Shown here: in pieces, positions 35,353 to 42,544 of the stretch | Layout: every line of letters begins with the position of its first letter | Position numbering within the stretch: the first letter of the stretch is position 1 | Assembly: GCF_021403115.1 (NCBI RefSeq) | Contig: NZ_JAJSSH010000009.1 | Location: forward strand, 154,595 to 218,594 | Origin: Sphingobium sufflavum | GTDB lineage: Bacteria; Pseudomonadota; Alphaproteobacteria; Sphingomonadales; Sphingomonadaceae | Length of the DNA stretch: 64,000 bases | Reading direction: 5' to 3' | Notes under the pieces: generated by a model | Database searches by the model: none | What the model was told of the DNA's origin: nothing | Seen by the model: the letters and a program-made list of their open reading frames with translations, nothing else | Made by a program: the position numbers and the translations under genes

Positions 35353-37619
35353 AGCTTCCACTCCGCTTCGATCAGGAAATTGCGCTGTGGGTAGGGATGG
35401 AACACCCAGGCCCGATCATTGGTGATATTGTTCACGCCCGCCGAAAGCCGCATGGCGTCCGTCACTTGCCATCCCAGCTTGGCATCCAGCGCGAACAGCT
35501 CGGACGTATAGCCATAGGTGTCACCCCGTTGCAGCCCGAACAGGTCAGTGTTGGGACGGCTGGCGTAGCGCAGGCCGATGCTGCCCAGCACGCCGGACCC
35601 AAAGTCCTGCCGGATGGTGCCGTTGATCCGCCAGCGCGGGATACGTGGGAAAAAGACACCCTCCGCCGCCGGGGCAGGGTCATTACGCAGCGTGCGCGAA
35701 TCGAGCCACGCCACATTGCCTTCCAACGCCATGCCCCTCACCGGCCAGTTGCGCGACTCGGCGATTCCCTCGAATCCATATTGCCGCGTTTGGTTGATGT
35801 TCTTGTAATTGGAGACGAGCACCTGGTTCTGGTTGACACCACTGAATGAGAAGATCGCGTTCGTCACCCGCTGGTAGAAAGCGGAGACCGTCAGCCGCAC
35901 CGGCCCGAATTTCCGCGAGGCAAGCAGGTTCACGTCTTGGCTTCGCTCGGCCTTCAGATTGGGGTCGAAACTTTGCAGGTTCACCGTCTGGTCCGCCAGC
36001 AACGCCGCCTGGAACAACTCCCCCACGGTCGGGAAACGGGTCGCCGTCGCAAGGCTGAACTGCACCCGCACATCTGACGGCAAATCCCATTGCATCGACA
36101 GCTTGGGATCGAGCGTCGCCTCCTGCCGCGCGGCATAGCGAAGCCTGTCCGCCACCGACATCAGGCCGCCATCATAGGCTCGCCAATTCTCATAACGTGC
36201 GCCCGCCGTCAGGCTGAAGGTCGGCGATATATGCGCCACCGCCTCGACCCAGCCGGCGAGTGTGCGGGTCTTGCCAAAGCTGCGCGTGTTCGGCGTCGCC
36301 CCGGCCTTGCTCTGCCAGTTGGTCAGGTTCAGGATGCGGCTATCGGTACGGTAGAAGGCGCCGGACAGACCGAACGCAAGATCGACTGCCCCCGCCTGCC
36401 CCTCGACGCTCGCGTCTCCGGTGATCCAGCCGGTCGGCCCCGCCTCCGTTACGCGACCCGCACCATTGGCAAGGCCCGCCGCATAACCGCTGGACTGATA
36501 GGCGTCGGAACGGAGTATCTGGTAGGTGGAGACCGACAGGCGCGCCGTCCAGTCGTCCGCCGCCGGCACCGCCAGCTTGCCACCGACGAGCAGTTCGTCC
36601 CGCACGGTGCGGGAGAAATTGGCGCCGCTCAGCGTATAATTCACCTCGTTGACGCTGACATTGCCGTCACACACCGCCTGCCCCATTCCATCGCGCAAAT
36701 AGCAGTCGGGCGCATATTGATTATCGATATTGTGCCAATAGGCGGCGAGTAACTGGCCGCTGATCGCGCCATCGTCATAGCCGATCTTCAGCTTGGCCTG
36801 ATCTTGCGTCACGGCGGCGGGCGACTGGGCCGCGAATATCTGCGCCGGACCGGCGGCGTTCGTGGCTGGCTGCCGGGGATCGACCACGACGCCCGTGACG
36901 GGGGTCACCGCACCGCCGGCATATTTGCCAAGACCGAGGAACGTCATCGGATGGCCGTCATTGCGGAAATGGCGGCCCGACAGGCGCAGCGACCATGGCC
37001 CGTCCTTCTGCCGGAACCCCATGCCCGCCTCACCCGACCAACCCCAATAAGTCGCCTTCGTCCCGAACTGGGCATAGGGCTGGCTGAGCGATTGCACCCG
37101 GCCGAATGCCTCCGTCCCCTCTGGATCGCGGGTCGTGATATTGACAATGCCGCCCATGCTGTTGCCCGCATAGCGCGCCGAATAGGGGCCATAGACGATG
37201 TCGAACTGGCGCACCTCGCCCGGCCCGACCACGCCCCATTTGGGGGCGAAGGCAAAGCTGTTGCCGAGAAAGTTGGAGACGGTGAAACCATCCACCATCA
37301 CCAGCCCGCGCGCGCTCTGGATACTGTGCGTACCGCGAAAACCGGGCACGCCGTTGCTGTCGCCGGGGAAACGAGTGCGCACGAAAAAGTTCGGCGCATA
37401 TTTCATCAGATCTTCGGTGTTGGTGGCGTTGACGCCCGCAAATTGCTCTTCGCCCAGGCTGACGGAAAGGCCTCGCGGGGCGATTTCGATGGGGTGCTGC
37501 TGCTGCCCGACGACGATGATACCAGGGTCGGCATCCCCCTCCTCTGCATGGGCGATGGCGGTGCAGGACAGGACGGAACCGCACAGCAAGACTGCGCGCG
37601 AAACGATCGAAAAACGCAT
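35349..37619 (-). CDS. TonB-dependent outer-membrane receptor
   Basis: A 756-residue outer-membrane barrel with a signal peptide ending at AIAHA/EEG, a plug domain (ATNTEDLMKYAPNFFVRTRF, YGPYSARYAGNSMGGIVNIT) and a long beta-barrel ending in NFLIEAEWKL. The substrate is unknown; by its operon with a PepSY protein and a DUF2946 protein it is probably a metal or metal-chelate. Its stop overlaps the PepSY start. A possible disulfide pair (CYLRDGMGQAVC) lies in an outer loop. Confidence 0.9.
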   Translation of the reverse strand: MRFSIVSRAVLLCGSVLSCTAIAHAEEGDADPGIIVVGQQQHPIEIAPRGLSVSLGEEQFAGVNATNTEDLMKYAPNFFVRTRFPGDSNGVPGFRGTHSIQSARGLVMVDGFTVSNFLGNSFAFAPKWGVVGPGEVRQFDIVYGPYSARYAGNSMGGIVNITTRDPEGTEAFGRVQSLSQPYAQFGTKATYWGWSGEAGMGFRQKDGPWSLRLSGRHFRNDGHPMTFLGLGKYAGGAVTPVTGVVVDPRQPATNAAGPAQIFAAQSPAAVTQDQAKLKIGYDDGAISGQLLAAYWHNIDNQYAPDCYLRDGMGQAVCDGNVSVNEVNYTLSGANFSRTVRDELLVGGKLAVPAADDWTARLSVSTYQILRSDAYQSSGYAAGLANGAGRVTEAGPTGWITGDASVEGQAGAVDLAFGLSGAFYRTDSRILNLTNWQSKAGATPNTRSFGKTRTLAGWVEAVAHISPTFSLTAGARYENWRAYDGGLMSVADRLRYAARQEATLDPKLSMQWDLPSDVRVQFSLATATRFPTVGELFQAALLADQTVNLQSFDPNLKAERSQDVNLLASRKFGPVRLTVSAFYQRVTNAIFSFSGVNQNQVLVSNYKNINQTRQYGFEGIAESRNWPVRGMALEGNVAWLDSRTLRNDPAPAAEGVFFPRIPRWRINGTIRQDFGSGVLGSIGLRYASRPNTDLFGLQRGDTYGYTSELFALDAKLGWQVTDAMRLSAGVNNITNDRAWVFHPYPQRNFLIEAEWKL

Positions 37620-37675
37620 GAATACAACCTTGAATGAAGAAGGCCGCGCATAGCAATGCGCTGGCCAAGAGGGCT

Positions 37676-38107
37676 TCAGTCGAAGGCTGAGGGCGGTCCA
37701 GAGGCAGGCGGCGGCGGCGCCGCAAGACGCGCGATCCAGCCGGCCTTGAGCGCGAACGCGATCGGGCCGGTCGGCAGATGCCAGCTTGGCAGATTGGCCA
37801 CGGCAGGTTGCGACGGCAACGTGGGGAGCGAGGGCACCCCTGCAAAGGGGCAATGATCGTTGGTGGCCGCGCCGTTATCGGGGTGGCCATTCCCGGCCTT
37901 GTCCGCGATCCGGCTTTCAGCCGCACTATCCCGCGCGACCATCACCTTGACCGCACCCTGTCCGGTACAGAGCGTCACCATCACACCCTTGCTCGTCACC
38001 ACCGGCATGAAACCGCTAGGCGCAAGCAGTCGGGTCAGCAGGACGAGTGCCACCAGCGCGCAAAACAGCGCCCGCAAAGCGGATTGATGGCGAAGTGCCC
38101 CCGTCAT
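37676..38107 (-). CDS. DUF2946-like protein
   Basis: A 143-residue protein with an N-terminal membrane helix (ALFCALVALVLLTRLLAPSGF) and the short motif MVTLCTGQGAVKVMV typical of the DUF2946 family; a second CPF motif follows (NDHCPFAGV). These are often found in front of TonB receptor genes in metal-related operons. ATG 38107 is preferred to ATG 38128 because the helix follows directly. It is the first gene of the operon that continues with the receptor and PepSY genes. Confidence 0.78.
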   Translation of the reverse strand: MTGALRHQSALRALFCALVALVLLTRLLAPSGFMPVVTSKGVMVTLCTGQGAVKVMVARDSAAESRIADKAGNGHPDNGAATNDHCPFAGVPSLPTLPSQPAVANLPSWHLPTGPIAFALKAGWIARLAAPPPPASGPPSAFD

Positions 38108-38124
38108 GGCGCTGCCGTCTAAGA

Positions 38125-38152
38125 GCATTACACTCGCTTGTCACCTGGACAA
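38125..38152 (-). promoter_or_regulatory. Possible promoter of the DUF2946-TonB operon
   Basis: Read on the minus strand, TTGTCC (38152-38147) and TAATGC (38130-38125) have a 16-base spacer and stand about 18 bases before the DUF2946 start. I did not find a clear Zur or Fur box overlapping it. Confidence 0.3.
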
Positions 38153-38183
38153 AAAGTCGCACGCTTTCCGCAGCCAAGAGGCC

Positions 38184-38480
38184 TTAGCGATGACGCAGCC
38201 CCGGATTATCGTCCTCCAGCCGGACGCGCAGACTGTTCTACTGCAACGCCAGCCAGAAATATTCACCGACCAGCATGGGAAATTCCATCAGCTGCTTCTC
38301 GTTCCACGTGCGGGCCAGCGCATCCCACCTCGCATCCGACAGCGCCTGATCGCCTAGTAACTCCTCAACCCCTCGCAGTATCGCCCGATCATGATCGCTA
38401 CAGCCCCGCGGAAGAGGCTTGCGTCACCCGCTCGCTCCTCCTCCGCTTCGGCCAAGCCATAATGTTTTCCGACTCCCGAA
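38184..38480 (-). pseudogene. Carboxymuconolactone decarboxylase-like gene remnant
   Basis: The minus strand reads, in pieces, HYGLAEAEEER, then (after a frameshift) SDHDRAILRGVEELLGDQ, LSDARWDALARTWNEKQLME, FPMLVGEYFWLALQ, an amber stop at 38240-38238, then NSLRVRLEDDNPGLRHR and a TAA at 38186-38184. This is the C-terminal part of an AhpD/carboxymuconolactone-decarboxylase-like protein. The N-terminal half, including the CxxxH region, is missing. The gene is broken by one frameshift, one in-frame stop and a 5' deletion. Confidence 0.75.
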
Positions 38481-38538
38481 TCCATTTGGCCATGACTGTA
38501 GGTTCGCACAGTTACATCACAGCTTGGCTACTCTCGCG

Positions 38539-38787
38539 TCAGTTCGGAGTCTTCTTGCGGATCAGGTAGCGATAGACACCCACCGCGTTGATCGCCAGCA
38601 AGGCGACATTCTGCCAACCAATCCCCTCACTGTCGGGTTGCAAGAAGCCCCAGGCGATCAGCGCTATGCTGCTGGTCACGAACAGCACGAAGCCCCAGCC
38701 GGTGATGCCTCGCCCCAAATCCAGCGCAACGATAAGCGCGGCGAGCGTCGCCACTGCTGCCCCATAATATTGCAAAGCGTCGAGCAT
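38539..38787 (-). CDS. Small membrane protein
   Basis: An 82-residue protein with three membrane helices (ALIVALDLG, FVLFVTSSIALIAWGFL, VALLAINAVGVYRYLI) and the end RKKTPN. ATG 38787 follows GGGAACAGGTC; upstream starts would add seven or more residues without a site. It is similar in form to small inner-membrane proteins of the SemiSWEET/YgjV size class, but I cannot assign a family. It is divergent from the Zur-type gene. Confidence 0.68.
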   Translation of the reverse strand: MLDALQYYGAAVATLAALIVALDLGRGITGWGFVLFVTSSIALIAWGFLQPDSEGIGWQNVALLAINAVGVYRYLIRKKTPN

Positions 38788-38894
38788 GACCTGTTCCCGG
38801 CCCGGCATTGGACCAGAATCACAACGACCCGGCCCGGATGGAAGTTGCGCCTCGCCCGCTTGTGCCCCCGCGCCGGAACGCCTAGGTTGGCGGC

Positions 38895-39389
38895 ATGGCA
38901 CGAGCCGCGCACAGTCATCATCATCACATCGAACCCGCCGGCGACGATCTGACCACCGCTGCGCGCGCCGCGCTGGAGGCACGAGGCGAGCAGTGGACTG
39001 AGATGCGCGCTGCCATCTTCGAGGTGCTGGCCGCCGAACAGGACCGGCCCAGTTCCGCCTACGACATTGCCGACAAGCTGTCTCGCGCCCGCGACAAGCG
39101 CGTCGCACCCAATAGCGTCTATCGCATCCTGGACCTGTTTGTAGCCAGCAACCTGGCGTTGCGGATCGAAAGCGCCAATGCGTTCGTTGTTAACGCGCAC
39201 CCTGGCTGCCGCCACGACTGTATCTTTCTGGTGTGTAAGGGTTGTGGGGAAACGACGCATGTCGACGATGACGCACTCACCACCAATGTTCGCGCCATGG
39301 CGGAACGGGAAGGCTTTCTTGCAGAGCGCCCGGTCATCGAAATTCTGGGCCGCTGCGCCAAATGCGGCGCACAGTCCGTTCAGGATTAA
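38895..39389 (+). CDS. zur: Fur-family regulator, Zur type
   Basis: A 164-residue metal-responsive repressor. It has a His-rich start (HSHHHH), the winged-helix part (SAYDIADKLS, PNSVYRILDLFV) and the structural zinc pairs CKGCG and CAKCG. The sensory-site segment is HPGCRHDCIFLVCKGCGETTHVDDD. The HPGC..HD pattern and two CxxC sites suggest zinc rather than iron, and the neighbouring TonB receptor operon fits a zinc-uptake target. It is followed 42 bases later by dxs. Confidence 0.83.
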   Translation: MARAAHSHHHHIEPAGDDLTTAARAALEARGEQWTEMRAAIFEVLAAEQDRPSSAYDIADKLSRARDKRVAPNSVYRILDLFVASNLALRIESANAFVVNAHPGCRHDCIFLVCKGCGETTHVDDDALTTNVRAMAEREGFLAERPVIEILGRCAKCGAQSVQD

Positions 39390-39431
39390 GCCCCCGTTAG
39401 ACTTGCGCGCCAAGGCTGCTAAGGGAACGTC

Positions 39432-41360
39432 ATGACCGACCCGAACGCGACTCCCCTTCTGGACACCGTGACCCTCCCTGCCGACCTGCGCACCCTTGCG
39501 CCCGCGCAGTTGCCGCAACTGGCGGACGAGCTGCGGCAGGAGACGATTGCGGCGGTGGGATGCACCGGCGGCCATCTTGGTTCCGGCCTCGGCGTGGTCG
39601 AATTGACCGTGGCGATCCATTATGTGTTCAACACACCCGACGACAAACTGATCTGGGACGTCGGCCATCAATGCTATCCGCACAAGATACTAACTGGCAG
39701 GCGGGACCGCATCCGCACCTTGCGGCAGGCCGGCGGCCTGTCCGGCTTCACCAAACGGTCAGAGAGCGAATATGACCCGTTCGGTGCAGCCCATAGCTCG
39801 ACCAGCATTTCCGCCGCATTGGGCTTTGCGGTCGCCAACAAGCTGGCGGGCACGCCGGGCAAGGGCATAGCGGTCATCGGCGATGGCGCCATGTCGGCGG
39901 GCATGGCCTATGAGGCGATGAACAATGCTGAGGCGGCGGGCAATCGTCTCGTCGTCATCCTCAACGACAATGACATGTCGATCGCACCGCCAGTCGGCGG
40001 CCTTTCCGCCTATCTTTCGCGTATCGTGTCCAGCAGGGAGTTTCTGGGCCTGCGTGACCTTGCCAAGCGCGTCGCACGCAAATTGCCCCGTCCCCTGCAT
40101 AATGCAGCCAAGAAGACGGATGAGTTCGCACGCGGCATGGCAATGGGCGGGACATTGTTCGAGGAGCTGGGCTTCTACTATGTCGGTCCCATCGACGGCC
40201 ATAATCTCGACCAGCTTATCCCGGTGCTGGAAAATGTGCGTGATAACGCGGAAGGGCCTGTTCTGGTCCATGTCGTCACGCAAAAGGGCAAGGGCTATGC
40301 CCCAGCCGAAGCCGCCGCCGACAAATATCATGGCGTCCAGAAATTTGACGTCATCACCGGCGAGCAAGCAAAGGCCCCTCCCGGCCCACCGCAATACCAG
40401 AATGTATTCGGCGAGACGCTGGCCACGCTGGCGCAGACGGACGAACGCATAGTCGCCATCACTGCAGCCATGCCGTCCGGCACCGGGGTCGATAAATTCG
40501 CCAAGGCGCACCCCACTCGCACCTTCGACGTCGGTATCGCGGAACAACATGCGGTAACGTTCGCCGCAGGCCTCGCCGCGCAGGGGATGCGGCCTTTCTG
40601 CGCTATTTATTCCACTTTTCTGCAACGCGCCTATGATCAGGTCGTGCACGACGTTGCGATCCAGAACCTCCCCGTACGCTTCGCCATCGATAGGGCCGGA
40701 CTGGTTGGCGCAGACGGCAGCACCCATGCGGGCAGCTTCGACATCACCTATCTCGCCACCCTTCCCAATATGGTGGTGATGGCGCCGGCGGACGAAGCCG
40801 AACTGGTGCACATGACCTATACCGCCGCCGAACATGACAGCGGCCCCATCGCCCTGCGCTATCCGCGTGGCAACGGCGTGGGCGTGCCACTGCCCTCCAC
40901 GCCGGAGAGACTGGAGATCGGCAAGGGTCGCGTGGTGCGAGAAGGCAAGAAGGTCGCTATCCTGTCGCTCGGCACACGTCTGGCGGAAGCATTAAAGGCC
41001 GCCGACATTCTGGATGCAAAGGGCCTGCCCACAAGCGTGATCGACCTGCGTTTCGCAAAACCGCTGGACGAGGCGTTAATCAAGCGCGCTATGGCTAGCC
41101 ATGACGTGTGCGTAACCATTGAGGAAGGCGCCGTCGGTGGCCTTGGCGCCCATGTGCTGACCCTAGCCAGCGACGAAGGTCTGATCGACGCGGGTTTGAA
41201 ACTGCGCACGATGCGCCTGCCTGACCTGTTTCAGGATCAGGACAAGCCGGAGAAACAATATGCCGACGCCGGGCTGGACGCGGCGGGAATCGTCGATGTG
41301 GTGCTCAAGGCACTGCGGCACAACAGCGTGGGCGTGGAGGAAGCGGGTGCAAGGGCGTGA
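39432..41360 (+). CDS. dxs: 1-Deoxy-D-xylulose-5-phosphate synthase
   Basis: A 642-residue thiamine-diphosphate enzyme that makes DXP from pyruvate and glyceraldehyde phosphate, the first step of the MEP isoprenoid pathway. Marks are [19 protein letters not shown], the TPP motif [55 protein letters not shown] and the C-terminal transketolase domain. Length fits the family. It ends at a strong shared terminator at 41481. Confidence 0.95.
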   Translation: MTDPNATPLLDTVTLPADLRTLAPAQLPQLADELRQETIAAVGCTGGHLGSGLGVVELTVAIHYVFNTPDDKLIWDVGHQCYPHKILTGRRDRIRTLRQAGGLSGFTKRSESEYDPFGAAHSSTSISAALGFAVANKLAGTPGKGIAVIGDGAMSAGMAYEAMNNAEAAGNRLVVILNDNDMSIAPPVGGLSAYLSRIVSSREFLGLRDLAKRVARKLPRPLHNAAKKTDEFARGMAMGGTLFEELGFYYVGPIDGHNLDQLIPVLENVRDNAEGPVLVHVVTQKGKGYAPAEAAADKYHGVQKFDVITGEQAKAPPGPPQYQNVFGETLATLAQTDERIVAITAAMPSGTGVDKFAKAHPTRTFDVGIAEQHAVTFAAGLAAQGMRPFCAIYSTFLQRAYDQVVHDVAIQNLPVRFAIDRAGLVGADGSTHAGSFDITYLATLPNMVVMAPADEAELVHMTYTAAEHDSGPIALRYPRGNGVGVPLPSTPERLEIGKGRVVREGKKVAILSLGTRLAEALKAADILDAKGLPTSVIDLRFAKPLDEALIKRAMASHDVCVTIEEGAVGGLGAHVLTLASDEGLIDAGLKLRTMRLPDLFQDQDKPEKQYADAGLDAAGIVDVVLKALRHNSVGVEEAGARA

Positions 41361-41480
41361 CAGGGACTGCTCCCATCAGCAATAACTTGGCCGTTCGAAG
41401 CGTGGCGCTCACGAAGCGAATCGCGGACACGCTGAAAGTCCGGGCCAACCGCTCTTAAAATTCCTCAGCAGATAAAAAGA

Positions 41481-41508
41481 AACCCGGCGTGCTACTGCAC
41501 ACCGGGTT
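41481..41508. terminator. Bidirectional terminator between dxs and the lspA cluster
   Basis: AACCCGGCGTGC and GCACACCGGGTT form a 12-base stem with one mismatch and a four-base loop, flanked by A-rich sequence on the left and TTTT on the right, so it would work on both strands. It lies between convergent genes. Confidence 0.8.
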
Positions 41509-41534
41509 TTCCATATTCGCAGGAAGCGGCGGGA

Positions 41535-41951
41535 TTACTGCCCCGCTGCGGCCCGTGCATTCTGGCCGTCACCTTCCGGCGCGGCGATGATGGTGCGGGT
41601 CACGGCGCCCTTGTTGACGACCTTCGTCCCCGGATCGCCCACGTTGGAGCGAATACCGAGCGCGGCAAGGTCGCGACCCGCCGCGGTCAGCGCGGACGTC
41701 TCGCCGGGGCTGCGCGCAGCCGGGCCGCCGAACAGGGCATCGAGCGCCTGCTTCTGAATATCCGTGTTTTGCGCTTCCGCCGAACCAGCTTCCGGCGGTA
41801 CCAGATTAAACTCGGGCGGGATGACCAGCGGGGGCTTGCGCGACACAGCCATCTCGTCCGGGGCGTCCCGGTTGAACAGACCGGACCCGCCGCAGCCCGA
41901 CAGGGTCAGGATGGTGAGGCCGATGGCAGGCAGGAAAAGACTGGTACGCAT
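41535..41951 (-). CDS. DUF3035 lipoprotein (BamF-like)
   Basis: A 138-residue lipoprotein. The signal peptide ends with LTLSGCGG (lipobox Cys about residue 20). The DUF3035 pattern LVIPPEFNLVPPE is followed by DIQKQALDALFGG. Alphaproteobacterial DUF3035 proteins have been linked to the outer-membrane Bam complex as BamF; function is inferred. ATG 41951 is used since the open frame upstream belongs to lspA antisense-like reading. It follows lspA by 50 bases. Confidence 0.82.
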   Translation of the reverse strand: MRTSLFLPAIGLTILTLSGCGGSGLFNRDAPDEMAVSRKPPLVIPPEFNLVPPEAGSAEAQNTDIQKQALDALFGGPAARSPGETSALTAAGRDLAALGIRSNVGDPGTKVVNKGAVTRTIIAAPEGDGQNARAAAGQ

Positions 41952-42001
41952 GGATCGAAAAGTCTCCCTCACGAGCCGCCCAAGGTGCGGCTCGATAAAT
42001 C

Positions 42002-42544
42002 TCAGGCCGCCTTGTCGCGCAGCAGGATCGCGCGCGCAAGCAGGATCAGCACGCCGATGGTAATCGCCGCGTCCGCCAGGTTGAAAATCAGGAAGGGCCG
42101 CCAGCTGCCGATATGCAGGTCGGCATAATCGACCACATAACCCAGCCGCACACGGTCGACGATGTTGCCGACCGCACCGCCCAGGACGAGGCCCAGCGCG
42201 ATCACATCGTCCCGCGCCTTTTCCCGCCACATCCACACCGCCACGAACAGCGAGATGGCGACGGTCATCGCCACCAGTGCCCAGCGCATCGTCCAGCTAT
42301 CGGCGTGGAAAAAGCCCATCGAAACACCGAAATTCTGCGTGAAGGTCAGGTTGAAAAAGGGCGTGATCTCGATCCCGAAGCCGCCCCGTTCGGGCAGGTG
42401 CAATATATCCGTCACCCAATATTTCACGAACTGGTCGAGCAGCGCCACGACCGCCGCGACAAGAACGCCATAGCGCCGCACCACAGGGGTCGCGGGCACG
42501 GACGGCGGCGGCGGGGTGGCGGGAAGCTCCATCGACTCGCTCAT
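42002..42544 (-). CDS. lspA: Lipoprotein signal peptidase
   Basis: A 180-residue inner-membrane aspartyl peptidase (signal peptidase II) that removes signal peptides from prolipoproteins. Four helices; the catalytic aspartates are in GNIVDRVRLGYVVDYAD and FNLADAAITIG. The N-terminal 22 residues are a Pro-rich tail not seen in the core family. Its ATG overlaps the ileS stop by four bases (ATGA), the usual ileS-lspA coupling. Confidence 0.94.
   Translation of the reverse strand: MSESMELPATPPPPSVPATPVVRRYGVLVAAVVALLDQFVKYWVTDILHLPERGGFGIEITPFFNLTFTQNFGVSMGFFHADSWTMRWALVAMTVAISLFVAVWMWREKARDDVIALGLVLGGAVGNIVDRVRLGYVVDYADLHIGSWRPFLIFNLADAAITIGVLILLARAILLRDKAA

Noticed and set aside
38108..38183. 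Cobalamin riboswitch or Fur/Zur box before the TonB operon
   Set aside because: The leader is too short for a cobalamin riboswitch and I could not find a convincing inverted Zur or Fur motif.
38138..38569. Plus-strand frame of 143 codons
   Set aside because: It is antisense to the CMD remnant, whose minus-strand translation matches a family.
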